From Pseudaquabacterium terrae (GTDB lineage Bacteria > Pseudomonadota > Gammaproteobacteria > Burkholderiales > Burkholderiaceae_C), in NCBI RefSeq assembly GCF_013266755.1, contig NZ_JABRWJ010000006.1, positions 434,001 to 498,000 on the forward strand: a stretch of 64,000 bases of DNA, given 5' to 3'. The notes beneath the pieces are model-generated. The model was not told the origin of the DNA. It worked only from the letters and a program-made list of their open reading frames with translations, and did not search any database. This document shows positions 43,948-53,030 of the stretch, piece by piece. A program made the translations under genes and the position numbers. Position 1 is the first letter of the stretch. Each line of letters begins with the position of its first letter.

Positions 43948-45042
43948 TCAGGCGTCGCCGAGCGCGGGATAGTCGATGTAGCCCTCGGCGCCACCGCCGT
44001 ACAGCCGCGCCGGATCGTGCGGCTGCAGCGGCCGGTCGTCGCGCAGGCGCCGCACCAGGTCCGGGTTGCCGATGAACGGCTTGCCGAAGGCCACCAGGTC
44101 CGCCGCGCCGGACAGCACCGCCTCGAAGGCCATCTGCCGGTTGTAGCCGTTGTTGACCATCCACGCGCCGCCGAAGCGCCGGCGCAGCGCGTCGTAGTCG
44201 AACGGCGGCACGCCTTGCGCGCTCAGGTCGCGCGCGCCGCCGGTCTGGCCCTCGATGACGTGCAGGAAAGCCAGCTTCAGCGGCGCCAGCGCTTCGACGG
44301 CGGCCTGGTACAGCGCCGGCGCATCGCTGTCCTGCCCGGCGTCGTTGCTCGGCGTCACCGGGCTCAGGCGCAGGCCGGTGCGGCCGGCGCCGATCTCGCC
44401 GGTCACGGCTTCCATCACTTCGCGCAGCAGCCGGATGCGGTTGTGAATGCTGCCGCCGTAGGCGTCGCTGCGGTCGTTGATGCTGTCGCGCAGGAACTGC
44501 TCGATCAGGTAGCCGTTCGCGCCATGGACCTCGACGCCGTCGAAGCCGGCGGCGATCGCGTTGCGCGCCGCGGCGCGGTAGGCGGCGATCACGCCGAGAA
44601 TCTCGTCGGTGCGCAGTGCGCGCGGTTCGGAGGTCGGCACGAAGCCGTCGCGGGTGAAGGTCTTGGTCTGCGCCGCGCGGTGGGTCGACGACACCGGCGC
44701 CGCACCGCCCGGCAGCAGGCTGACGTGCGAGATGCGGCCGACATGCCAGAGCTGGATCACGATGCGGCCGCCCTCGGCATGCACCGCGTCGGTCACGCGG
44801 CGCCAGGCGGTGACCTGCGCGGCGGAGTGGATGCCGGGCGTGTCGAGGTAACCCTGGCCCTCGGGCGACACCTGACTGGCCTCGGTGATGATCAGCCCGG
44901 CGCTCGCGCGCTGGCGGTAGTACTCGACCGTCAGGTCGTTCGGCAGCTGGTCCGGCGCGCGGTTGCGCGTCAGCGGGGCCATCACGATGCGGTTGGCGAG
45001 CGGGATGTCGCCGAGCTGCAGGGGGTCGAAGAGGGTCGTCAT
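43948..45042 (-). CDS. Old yellow enzyme family ene-reductase (NemA-like)
   Basis: 364 residues of an FMN-binding TIM barrel that reduces activated alkenes or nitro esters with NAD(P)H. Visible are NRIVMAPLTRNRA near residue 18, the catalytic pair region GVEVHGANGYLIEQFL near 178 and GAADLVAFGKPFIGNPDLV near 320. The tail PARLYGGGAEGYIDYPAL is typical of NemA/xenobiotic reductases. ATG 45042 is used; a longer start at 45063 exists. It is divergent from the CoA-transferase gene. Confidence 0.92.
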   Translation of the reverse strand: MTTLFDPLQLGDIPLANRIVMAPLTRNRAPDQLPNDLTVEYYRQRASAGLIITEASQVSPEGQGYLDTPGIHSAAQVTAWRRVTDAVHAEGGRIVIQLWHVGRISHVSLLPGGAAPVSSTHRAAQTKTFTRDGFVPTSEPRALRTDEILGVIAAYRAAARNAIAAGFDGVEVHGANGYLIEQFLRDSINDRSDAYGGSIHNRIRLLREVMEAVTGEIGAGRTGLRLSPVTPSNDAGQDSDAPALYQAAVEALAPLKLAFLHVIEGQTGGARDLSAQGVPPFDYDALRRRFGGAWMVNNGYNRQMAFEAVLSGAADLVAFGKPFIGNPDLVRRLRDDRPLQPHDPARLYGGGAEGYIDYPALGDA

Positions 45043-45137
45043 GGCGCGAGAGGTTAGCCGCACGGGCGATGCCCTGACGGCCGACGCCGGGATGCCGGCT
45101 GTGCTACGGACAGAGCCAGCGCTACAGTGCCCGCCCC

Positions 45138-46331
45138 ATGGATGACGCCGTTTCCACCGGCCCCCTGGCGGGCCTGAAGGTCCTCGAGCTCGGACAGCTG
45201 ATCGCCGGACCCTTCGCCGGCAAGACGCTCGCCGATTTCGGCGCCGAGGTGATCAAGATCGAGCCGCCGGGCGACGGCGATCCGCTGCGCAAGTGGCGCA
45301 TGCTGCACGAGGGCACCAGCGTCTGGTGGCAGGTACAAAGCCGCAACAAGGCGAGCGTCGTGCTCGACCTGCGCAGCGACGAAGGCCGCGCCGATGTGCG
45401 GCGCCTGGCCGCCGAGGCCGACGTGCTGATCGAGAACTTCAAGCCCGGCACGCTGGAGAAGTGGGGGCTCGGTCCCGACGTGCTGGCGGCCGACAACCCC
45501 GGGCTGATCATGCTGCGCATCAGCGGCTACGGGCAGACCGGGCCGTACCGCGACCTGCCGGGCTTTGCCGTCGTCGCCGAGGCGATGGGGGGCTTGCGCC
45601 ACCTGATGGGCGAGCCGGGGCGGCCGCCGGTGCGCGCCGGCGTCAGCCTGGGCGATACGCTGGCCGCGCTGCACGGCGTGATCGGCGTGCTGCTGGCATT
45701 GGAAGCGCGGCGCAAGAGCGTGTCGGCGCTGGCGCCCAAAGGACGTGGCCAGGTGGTCGACGTGGCGCTCTACGAGGCGGTGTTCAACTGCATGGAGAGC
45801 CTGCTGCCGGAGTACAGCGCCTTCGGTGCGGTGCGTCAACCTGCCGGGTCGGCGCTGCCCGGCATCGCGCCGTCGAACGCCTACCGCTGCGCCGACGGCC
45901 AGGTGGTGATCGGCGGCAACGGCGATTCGATCTTCAAGCGCCTGATGCAGGCGATCGGCCGCGACGAGCTGGCGGCGGACCCGGGCCTGGCCGACAACGC
46001 GCTGCGCGCCGCGCGTGCCGATGAGCTCGACGCGGCGATCGGCGCCTGGACCGCGCTGCGGCCGGTCGCCGAGGTGGTCGAGCGGCTGCAGGCGGCGAGC
46101 GTGCCGGTCGGCCGCATCTACACAGTGGCCGACATCGCTGCCGATCCGCACTACCGAGCGCGCGGCATGATCGAACGCATCGTCACCGCCGAAGGCTTGG
46201 CGCTCGACGTGCCGGGCATCGTGCCGAAGCTGAGCGAGACGCCAGGAGCGATCCGGCGCCTTGCGCCGGCCCTCGGCGCCGACACCGGCGCTGTGCTGGG
46301 CACGCTCACGCGGCCGGCGCCGAAGCCGTAG
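45138..46331 (+). CDS. CaiB/BaiF-family CoA-transferase
   Basis: 397 residues, family III CoA-transferase. The N-terminal LKVLELGQLIAGPFAGKTL and the catalytic Asp in GVSLGDTLAALHG near residue 170 are clear. The substrate pair cannot be inferred. A TACAGT at 45122 may be its -10. It is convergent with the HTH gene, whose stop lies three bases beyond. Family members often sit in fatty or aromatic acid breakdown pathways, but no such cluster is here. Confidence 0.9.
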   Translation: MDDAVSTGPLAGLKVLELGQLIAGPFAGKTLADFGAEVIKIEPPGDGDPLRKWRMLHEGTSVWWQVQSRNKASVVLDLRSDEGRADVRRLAAEADVLIENFKPGTLEKWGLGPDVLAADNPGLIMLRISGYGQTGPYRDLPGFAVVAEAMGGLRHLMGEPGRPPVRAGVSLGDTLAALHGVIGVLLALEARRKSVSALAPKGRGQVVDVALYEAVFNCMESLLPEYSAFGAVRQPAGSALPGIAPSNAYRCADGQVVIGGNGDSIFKRLMQAIGRDELAADPGLADNALRAARADELDAAIGAWTALRPVAEVVERLQAASVPVGRIYTVADIAADPHYRARGMIERIVTAEGLALDVPGIVPKLSETPGAIRRLAPALGADTGAVLGTLTRPAPKP

Positions 46332-46334
46332 TCG

Positions 46335-47132
46335 CTACGGGCTGCGCCGCCCGCCGACGAACTGCCGCACGCTCAAGCCCACCGGTGCCGGCTCCGCCGG
46401 TTCGCGCTTCAGCTCTCGAAACGCCGCGAACAGCCACGAACGCATGCCGATCATCAGCGTATAGGGCCGCTTCTGGTCCGGCGCCAGTTTCTGGTCGGCG
46501 AGGTGCTGCTGCGCGAAGTCCTGCGCCACGCGCTGCAGGCGCTCGTTGAACAGCGCCGCCAGGCTGCGGCCGATCTGGCCGTGCACCAGCATCAGCATCT
46601 CGCCTTCGCCGTCGAACCCGCCGCTGTAGTAATCGCCGACGACCTTGTGGCGGAAGTACTGCATCACCGGCCCGTCGGGCCGCCAGCGGAAGGTCTTGTC
46701 CAGCTGCAGCCGGTAGCGGTTCATCGGCCGCAGCTCGATGACGCCGAGGCGATCGAGCTGCACGAAGCGCGCGACGGCCTCGGCCTCGGTGAGCGTGTAG
46801 GTGGCGACGATCTGCTCCAGCGTCCACTGGCTCAGCACGCAGATCGCGCACAGCAGCAGCTTCGGATCGCCGACCACCGCAGCCTCCTGGTCGGGCGTCA
46901 GCTCGCGGCGCAAGGCCTTGGCCCCGGCGACCTGGCGCGACAGCTCCGCGAAGTCGGTCTTCAGCACGCGGCAGATGTCGTCGATGCGTGACAGCGGCAT
47001 GTCGCCCTTGGCGAACATGCGCTTGACGCTCGATTCGGCGAGCTTCAGCTCGCGCGCCAGGATCGCGTAGGTCACGCCGGCGGTCTTCAGCTCGGCCTTC
47101 AGCACCGCGATCAGCGATTGGGTCGTCGACAT
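46335..47132 (-). CDS. Helix-turn-helix transcriptional regulator
   Basis: 265 residues. The N-terminus has a Cro/XRE-like HTH (VTYAILARELKLAESSVKRM near residues 20-40). The rest (FVQLDRLGVIELRPMNRYR, MQYFRHKVVGDYYSGGFDGE) is a helical domain with no ligand-site motif that I recognise. ATG 47132 matches the family N-terminus MSTTQSLIAVLKAELK. Targets are unknown. It is divergent from the amidohydrolase gene by 122 bases. Confidence 0.8.
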   Translation of the reverse strand: MSTTQSLIAVLKAELKTAGVTYAILARELKLAESSVKRMFAKGDMPLSRIDDICRVLKTDFAELSRQVAGAKALRRELTPDQEAAVVGDPKLLLCAICVLSQWTLEQIVATYTLTEAEAVARFVQLDRLGVIELRPMNRYRLQLDKTFRWRPDGPVMQYFRHKVVGDYYSGGFDGEGEMLMLVHGQIGRSLAALFNERLQRVAQDFAQQHLADQKLAPDQKRPYTLMIGMRSWLFAAFRELKREPAEPAPVGLSVRQFVGGRRSP

Positions 47133-47254
47133 GGCACGCACGGTAGCACCAACGGATACCGGCGGGCCAGCCGGTGGTTGCTCCGCATCGACACGCTGGC
47201 CCCGCGCGACCTAAGCTCGCAGCATCGCGGCCCGTCAACCCACGGAGCTGCCCG

Positions 47255-48514
47255 ATGCGATCCCATCCGAACCGTCGCCATGTGCTCGGCTGCTGCGCGG
47301 CCGCGGCCGCCGGCTTGTTCAGTGGCCTGCTGGCCGACGATGTTGCCGCTGCGCCGCCCGCCGCGCCGGCACCCGACGCGGCGGTCGACGCACTGCTCGC
47401 CCGCTGCTTCGACGGCCTGGACCCGGCCGCATTGTGGGATGCGCACGCGCATCTGCTCGGCGTCGGCGATGCCGGCTCCGGCTGCCGCATCCATCCGCAC
47501 TTGTCGCAGTGGTGGCATCCGGTCGAGTACCTGCGCCGCCAGGTGATCCTCGGTGCCGCGGGCGTCGACGCCGCCGCGCCGTCGATCGATCGCGCCTACC
47601 TCGATCGGCTGCGTTCATTGACGCGAGACTTTCCCACCGGCGCGCGCTGGCTGCTCTATGCCTTCGATGAGGCGCACGACGACAGCGGCACGCCGCGGCC
47701 CGACTGGAGCACCTTCCACGTGCCCGACGCCTATGCCGCACAGGTCGCCGCGGCTGAAGCCGACCGCTTCGCCTGGGTGGCGTCGATCCATCCCTACCGT
47801 GCCGACGCGCTGCAGCGCCTCGACGCCGCGCTCGCCGGTGGCGCGCTGGCGATCAAGTGGCTGCCGAGCGCGATGAACATCGACCTGCGCGCCGCGCGGT
47901 TGAAGCCCTTCTACGAGCGCCTGGCGGCCGCCGACCTGCCGCTGATCGTGCATTGCGGCGAGGAGCACGCGGTGCCCGGCGCCGGGCGCGACGAGCTCGG
48001 CAATCCTCTGCTGCTGCGCGCACCGCTCGAAGCTGGCGTGCGGGTGATCGCCGCGCACTGTGCGTCGCTCGGCCACGCAATGGACTTGGACAGTGCACGG
48101 CCACGCGAGCGCCTGGCCTTCGAGCTCTTCGCCCGGCTGATGGACGAAGCGGCGTGGCGAGGCCGGCTGCTCGGCGACGTCTCGGCGATGTTCCAGCGCA
48201 ACCGGCGCGTCAGCGTCTGGCGCGAGGTGCTGCAGCGCGGCGACTGGCATGGCCGGCTGCTGCATGGCTCGGACTATCCGCTGCCCGGGATCGGGCCGCT
48301 GTATTCGCTCAGTGCCCTGGTGCGCGCCGAGCTGCTCGACCCGGCGCTGCTGCCGGCGCTGAATACGCTGCGCGCGCGCAACCCGCTGCTGTTCGATCTC
48401 GCGCTCAAGCGCAGCCTTCGGTCCGATGGCCGCAGCCTTGCGCCGGCCGTGTTCGACACCCGCGCTCACCTGGCGCGTGGGGTATCAAAGGTATCCCGTA
48501 GCGGTACCGTTTGA
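47255..48514 (+). CDS. Amidohydrolase-family protein, exported
   Basis: 419 residues. The N-terminus has an Arg pair and an Ala-rich segment (RRHVLGCCAAAAAGLF), a likely Tat or lipoprotein signal. The TIM-barrel metal set is LWDAHAHLLG (HxH), LIVHCGEEHA, IAAHCASLG and LLHGSDYPLPG with the catalytic Asp. This resembles the amidohydrolase-2 (PF04909) group. GGAG precedes ATG 47255. Substrate not known. The last 60 residues are poorly conserved-looking. Confidence 0.82.
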   Translation: MRSHPNRRHVLGCCAAAAAGLFSGLLADDVAAAPPAAPAPDAAVDALLARCFDGLDPAALWDAHAHLLGVGDAGSGCRIHPHLSQWWHPVEYLRRQVILGAAGVDAAAPSIDRAYLDRLRSLTRDFPTGARWLLYAFDEAHDDSGTPRPDWSTFHVPDAYAAQVAAAEADRFAWVASIHPYRADALQRLDAALAGGALAIKWLPSAMNIDLRAARLKPFYERLAAADLPLIVHCGEEHAVPGAGRDELGNPLLLRAPLEAGVRVIAAHCASLGHAMDLDSARPRERLAFELFARLMDEAAWRGRLLGDVSAMFQRNRRVSVWREVLQRGDWHGRLLHGSDYPLPGIGPLYSLSALVRAELLDPALLPALNTLRARNPLLFDLALKRSLRSDGRSLAPAVFDTRAHLARGVSKVSRSGTV

Positions 48515-48616
48515 TTCATTCGCTGCAACCGCGTCCGCTGCGATTGCACCGGCGAGGCCGACGCCTCACCATCGCGCCCCATGTTCAACCACCGGCTTGC
48601 AAATCGCACGCTGACC

Positions 48617-49081
48617 ATGACCCCCTCCAACACCCCGCTCATCCGTCGCGATACGTCCGCCTGGCGCCTGCAGGTCTGGATCTCGTTCGGCGTCGCCGTG
48701 TCGCTGTGCGCGATCGGCCTGGCCTGGCTGCCGGGCGACGACATCGACCGCGCGTTCATGGTGATGGGTTACGTGTTCTGCCTGTCGACGGCCTTCGCGC
48801 TCGCCAAGTTCGTGCGCGACAACCAGCACCGGCCGGTCGACACGCCGATGTGGAAGCTGGTCGTCTGGGCCGGCTTCTTCTTCGCGATGGGGCTGACCGG
48901 CTGGGGCATGTGGCGCATGGACATCCAGCCGGTGTGGAAGGCCTACCTGATGGTCTGCTGGCTGTTCCTGATCGCCCAGGTCTTCACGCTGGCCAAGACG
49001 CTGCGCGACGCGCACGACGCCGACATCCTCGAAGCGCGCCTGGCCGGCCGCCGCGAGTCCGCCGAATCCCCGCTGGCCTGA
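48617..49081 (+). CDS. YiaA/YiaB-family inner membrane protein
   Basis: 154 residues with four membrane helices in two similar pairs. The first pair holds WISFGVAVSLCAIGLAWLPG and AFMVMGYVFCLSTAFALAKF; the second holds WAGFFFAMGLTGWGMW and VCWLFLIAQVFTLAKT. This two-helix repeat is the yiaAB domain. Function is unknown. It is followed after 23 bases by two genes for exported proteins, probably in one operon. ATG 48617 is preferred over 48581. Confidence 0.85.
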   Translation: MTPSNTPLIRRDTSAWRLQVWISFGVAVSLCAIGLAWLPGDDIDRAFMVMGYVFCLSTAFALAKFVRDNQHRPVDTPMWKLVVWAGFFFAMGLTGWGMWRMDIQPVWKAYLMVCWLFLIAQVFTLAKTLRDAHDADILEARLAGRRESAESPLA

Positions 49082-49104
49082 TCGCTTCAAAGGACCTTCA
49101 CATC

Positions 49105-49521
49105 ATGAGCAAGACCTACCTGCGCACGCTGTGTGCCTCCGCCGCGGCCGCTGCGCTGCTGACCTTCACCAGCCAGCCGGTGCTGGCCCACAACGCGGCG
49201 TCCGAGTTGAGCGCCGTCTCGATGCTGCCGGTCGCGGTCGTGATCGCAGCCCCCGCGGCGCTTCTCTCCGGCGGCGCGATGCTGACGGTGGCTGCGGTCG
49301 AAGTCTCGGCCGAAGGCACGGTCTGGGTGCTGGAGCGCGCATCGGACGGTGCCCGCGCGTCGGTCAAGCTGGCCGGGCAGTCGGCGATGGCGGTCGGCAC
49401 CGGCATCGCCGTCACCGCTATCAGCGCCGGCTGGCTGTTGTCGGCGGCGGGCCAGGCGATCGCCTTCATTCCGAACGAGGTCGGCGCGTCGCTGCTGTAC
49501 AACGAGCGGGTCACGCGATGA
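49105..49521 (+). CDS. Small exported protein of unknown function
   Basis: 138 residues. The signal peptide ends at QPVLAHN. The remainder has two Ala/Val/Gly-rich hydrophobic segments (VAVVIAAPAALLSGGAM and AVTAISAGWLLSAAGQAIA), so it may be membrane-bound or amphipathic. No named domain. Its stop overlaps the DUF2145 gene start by four bases (ATGA), so the two products are probably partners. Confidence 0.75.
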   Translation: MSKTYLRTLCASAAAAALLTFTSQPVLAHNAASELSAVSMLPVAVVIAAPAALLSGGAMLTVAAVEVSAEGTVWVLERASDGARASVKLAGQSAMAVGTGIAVTAISAGWLLSAAGQAIAFIPNEVGASLLYNERVTR

Positions 49522-50354
49522 AGGCGCTGCTCGCTGCCGCCTTGATCGCGGCAGCCACCACCGCGCACGCCGGCCGGCCGTGCGAACAGAAGCCGGCCGA
49601 AGCGGCCAGCGTCGAACGCGGCATGAACCTCGCCGCGGCGACCGCCAAGCAGCTCGACGCCAGCGGCGCGCAGGTGGTGCTGCTGGCCCGCGCCGGCCAG
49701 GACCTCGGCAAGTACGGGCTGCGCTACTCGCATCTCGGCTTCGTCTACCGCGAGCAGGCGGGCGGCAGGCCGGTGTGGCGGGTCATGCACAAGCTGAACC
49801 ACTGCGGCACGGCTGACGCGGCGCTGTACCGCCAGGGCCTCGGCGAGTTCTTCCTCGACAACCCGCACCGCTACGAAGCCGCCTTCGTCGTGCTGTCGGC
49901 CGAGCTGCAGGCCAAGCTGCTGCCGCTGCTGCGCGACAACCAGCGTGCGGCGCTGCTCAACGAGCGCCACTACAACATGGTCGCCTACCCGTGGTCGACG
50001 CGCTACCAGCAGAGCAACCAGTGGGCGCTGGAAACGCTGGCTGCCGCGGCCGATGGTGCGCGCGACCGGGCTCAGGTCGAAACCTCCGTGCAGGAGCGCT
50101 CCGGTCCCGCCCTCCTGGCAGCCGAGCGCGCGCGGGCGCAGGCATGGCTGATTCGCCAGGGCTACCAGCCGACGCCGCTGAAGCTCGGCGCGTTCAGCCG
50201 CCTGGGCGCGCGCGCCACGTCGGCCAACATCGCCTTCGACGACCATCCGAACGAGAAGCGATTCGCCGATCGCATCGAAACCGTCACGGTCGACTCGATG
50301 TTCGAGTGGCTGGCGCGCAGCGGATGGGGTGCGACCCCGGTGACCGTGCGCTGA
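49518..50354 (+). CDS. DUF2145-family exported protein
   Basis: 278 residues, signal peptide ending at TTAHAGR. The body matches what I recall of DUF2145: RYSHLGFVYREQ near residue 72, VWRVMHKLNHCGTADAALYR near 90, and NYNMVAYPWS-like text (HYNMVAYPWSTRYQQSNQW) near 155. The His/Cys/Asn pattern suggests an NlpC/P60-like papain fold, but I infer this only from the Cys-His spacing. It is coupled to the preceding exported protein. Confidence 0.8.
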   Translation: MKALLAAALIAAATTAHAGRPCEQKPAEAASVERGMNLAAATAKQLDASGAQVVLLARAGQDLGKYGLRYSHLGFVYREQAGGRPVWRVMHKLNHCGTADAALYRQGLGEFFLDNPHRYEAAFVVLSAELQAKLLPLLRDNQRAALLNERHYNMVAYPWSTRYQQSNQWALETLAAAADGARDRAQVETSVQERSGPALLAAERARAQAWLIRQGYQPTPLKLGAFSRLGARATSANIAFDDHPNEKRFADRIETVTVDSMFEWLARSGWGATPVTVR

Positions 50355-50411
50355 AGCGCCGCTACAGTCGGCGGCGCTGCCGTCGTCGCGGGTGAATCGA
50401 GGAGACCGTCG

Positions 50412-52301
50412 TTGAGTGCCAACGCACATCCGAACCAGTTCGCGCTGCTGAGCCAGCGCCGTTTCGCGCCCTTCTTCTGGACCCAGTTCCTGGGTGCCGG
50501 CAACGACAACCTGTTCAAGTTCGCGTTCACGGTGATGGTCACCTACCAGCTGCAGGTCAGCTGGCTGCCGGCGTCGCAGGCGGGGTTGGTGATCGGCGCC
50601 GTCTTCATCCTGCCGTTCCTGCTGTTCTCGGCCACCAGCGGCCAGCTGACCGACAAGTACGACAAGACCACGGTGATCCGCTTGGTCAAGAACATCGAGG
50701 TCGGGATCATGCTGCTCGCGGCACTCGGCTTCATGACGCGCAATGTCCCCGTGCTGCTGGCCTGCGTGTTCCTGATGGGTCTGCACTCCACGCTGTTCGG
50801 CCCCGTCAAGTTCGCCTACCTGCCGCAGCACCTGAACGAGCGCGAGCTGACCGGCGGCAACGGCATGGTGGAGATGGGCACCTTCGTCGCCATCCTGCTC
50901 GGCAACCTGGCCGGCGGCGCGCTGATCGACATCCCCGGCGTCGGCGCGCAGATCGTCGCCGTGGCCTGCGTCGTCGTCGCCATTCTCGGGCGCCTGTGCG
51001 CGCAGTTCGTGCCGCCGACCCCGGCCACCGACCCCCGGCTCAAGATCAACTGGAACCCCTTCAGCGAGACCTGGCGCAACCTGAAGCTCGCGCACGGAAA
51101 CATCGTCGTCTTCCGATCGCTGCTGGGCATCAGCTGGATGTGGTTCTTCGGCGCCGTGTTCCTCGCCAACTTCCCGGTCTTCGCGAAGGACGTGCTGCAT
51201 GGCCAGCCCGGCGTGGCATCGCTGCTGCTGGTCGTGTTCTCGATCGGCATCGGCACCGGCTCGCTGCTGTGCGAGGTGCTGTCGAAGCGCCACGTCGAGA
51301 TCGGCCTGGTGCCGGCCGGGGCGATCGGCATGAGCGTGTTCGCGATCGACCTGTACTTCGCCACCCGCGGCCTGCCGCCGAGCGCGCTGCAAGGCGTCGG
51401 CGAGTTCCTCGATCGCGCCGAGCACTGGCGGGTTCTCACCGACCTGCTGCTGCTGAGCCTCTTCGCTGGCCTCTACAGCGTGCCGATGTACGCGCTGATC
51501 CAGCTGCGCAGCGCGCCGACGCACCGCGCCCGCATCATCGCGGCCAACAACATCCTGAACGCGCTGTTCATGATCGTCAGCTCGATCGCCGCCGGCGCGA
51601 TGCTGGCGGCGGGCTTCACGGTGCCCGAGGTGTTCCTCGCCACGGGCATCGCGAATGCCTTCGTCGCCGCCTACATCTTCCTGCTGGTGCCGGAATACCT
51701 GCTGCGCTTCATCGCCTTCATCACCACGCGCTGCGTCTACCGCTTCCGCGTGCGCGGTGACGAGAACATCCCGACCGAGGGTGCCGCGATCCTGGTCGCC
51801 AACCACGTCAGCTTCGTCGACGCGATCGTGCTGATGGCGGCCAGCCCGCGGCCGATCCGCTTCATCATGGACCACCGCATCTTCCGCGTGCCGGTGCTCG
51901 GCTGGCTGTTCAGGCTGGCGAAGGCGATCCCGATCGCGCCGCAAAAGGAAGACCCGAAGGCCTATGAGGCCGCCTTTGCCGCCGCCGACAAGGTTCTGTC
52001 CGAAGGCGACCTGCTGTGCATCTTCCCCGAGGGCGGCATCACGCGCGACGGCAACCTGCAGGCGTTCAAGGGCGGCATCATGAAGATCCTCGAACGCCGG
52101 CCGGTGCCGGTGGTGCCGGTGGCGCTGCAGAACCTGTGGGGCTCGTACTTCTCGCGCATCGAGAACGGCACCGCCATGATCCGACCGTTCCGGCGCGGCT
52201 TCTGGAGCCCCGTATGTCTAGTCGCCGGCGAAGCCGTGCAACCGGCGCAGGTCAGTCCGGACTTGTTGCGAACGCGAGTGCAGGCCTTGCTGGGCGCGTG
52301 A
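50412..52301 (+). CDS. MFS transporter fused to PlsC-type acyltransferase
   Basis: 629 residues. Residues 1-420 form a twelve-helix LplT-like MFS domain (FFWTQFLGAGNDNLFKFA, GPVKFAYLPQHLN). Residues 430-629 form a 1-acylglycerol-phosphate acyltransferase domain with VANHVSFVDAIV (H-x4-D) and CIFPEGGITRDG. The AMP-binding acyl-ACP synthetase third domain of the Aas-type fusion is absent. It probably flips and re-acylates lysophospholipids. The start is TTG 50412 with GAGGAGA upstream. Confidence 0.9.
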   Translation: MSANAHPNQFALLSQRRFAPFFWTQFLGAGNDNLFKFAFTVMVTYQLQVSWLPASQAGLVIGAVFILPFLLFSATSGQLTDKYDKTTVIRLVKNIEVGIMLLAALGFMTRNVPVLLACVFLMGLHSTLFGPVKFAYLPQHLNERELTGGNGMVEMGTFVAILLGNLAGGALIDIPGVGAQIVAVACVVVAILGRLCAQFVPPTPATDPRLKINWNPFSETWRNLKLAHGNIVVFRSLLGISWMWFFGAVFLANFPVFAKDVLHGQPGVASLLLVVFSIGIGTGSLLCEVLSKRHVEIGLVPAGAIGMSVFAIDLYFATRGLPPSALQGVGEFLDRAEHWRVLTDLLLLSLFAGLYSVPMYALIQLRSAPTHRARIIAANNILNALFMIVSSIAAGAMLAAGFTVPEVFLATGIANAFVAAYIFLLVPEYLLRFIAFITTRCVYRFRVRGDENIPTEGAAILVANHVSFVDAIVLMAASPRPIRFIMDHRIFRVPVLGWLFRLAKAIPIAPQKEDPKAYEAAFAAADKVLSEGDLLCIFPEGGITRDGNLQAFKGGIMKILERRPVPVVPVALQNLWGSYFSRIENGTAMIRPFRRGFWSPVCLVAGEAVQPAQVSPDLLRTRVQALLGA

Positions 52302-52346
52302 CGTGAGCGCGGGCAGTCGGCCGCGAACCACCCGGGCTGCGACAGC

Positions 52347-53021
52347 ATGAGCCTGTCGCGTGCCGCCGTGCTGCGCAGCGCGCCCTTCGCGGCGTTCATG
52401 GTGCTGCTAGCGTTGCGCGGCGCAGCCCCGGCCGATGGCGCATGGGGCTTCGACACGCGCTGGCTGTATGCGCTGAACCTGGTGGTCGTCGGCGGGATGC
52501 TGCTGTGGTGGCGCCGCGAGTACGGCGAGCTGGCGCGCCAGAACCTGCCGACCGCCCGCGAAGCCGCCGCGGCAGTCGGCATCGGAGCGCTGGTCTGCGT
52601 CGCGTGGGTGTTGCTCGATGCCCCGTGGATGCAGATCGGCGAGGCCAGCGCGCCGTTCCGCCCGCTCGATGCCGACGGCCAGCTCGCGTGGCCATTGATC
52701 GCCGTGCGCTGGCTCGGCGCGACGCTCGTCGTCCCGGTGATGGAGGAGCTCTTCTGGCGCTCGTTCCTGATGCGCTGGATCGAGCGCCCGGTGTTCGAAG
52801 GCGTGGACCCGCGCCAGGTCGGCGTGCGCGCGATCGTGCTGTCGACCTTCGTCTTCGTGCTGGTGCACCCGCTGTGGCTGGCGGCGATCGTGGCCGGGCT
52901 GGCCTACGCGCTGCTGTACCGCGCGACGGGCAAGCTGTGGACCGCGGTGATCGCGCATGCAGTGACCAATGGCGCGCTCGGCGTCTACGTCGTCGCGACG
53001 CGGCAATGGGGCTTCTGGTAG
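52347..53021 (+). CDS. CPBP/CAAX protease-like membrane protein
   Basis: 224 residues, about six helices. Abi/CPBP metalloprotease motifs are present: VVPVMEELFWRSFLMRW (EE-x3-R) near residue 130, LVHPLW near 172, and VIAHAVTNGALG (H-x3-N) near 203. Its size and motif set resemble the CAAX-protease-related family found with exosortase/PEP-CTERM systems. The link is suggestive because PEP-CTERM proteins are in this window, but there is no exosortase here. Ten bases before the GGDEF gene. Confidence 0.82.
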   Translation: MSLSRAAVLRSAPFAAFMVLLALRGAAPADGAWGFDTRWLYALNLVVVGGMLLWWRREYGELARQNLPTAREAAAAVGIGALVCVAWVLLDAPWMQIGEASAPFRPLDADGQLAWPLIAVRWLGATLVVPVMEELFWRSFLMRWIERPVFEGVDPRQVGVRAIVLSTFVFVLVHPLWLAAIVAGLAYALLYRATGKLWTAVIAHAVTNGALGVYVVATRQWGFW

Positions 53022-53030
53022 CCAGCGGCC

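Noticed and set aside
49116-51944. A 942-codon open frame on the minus strand
   Set aside because: Antisense to the DUF2145 and MFS-PlsC genes, His/Asp/Arg-rich with no domain; a GC-driven shadow.
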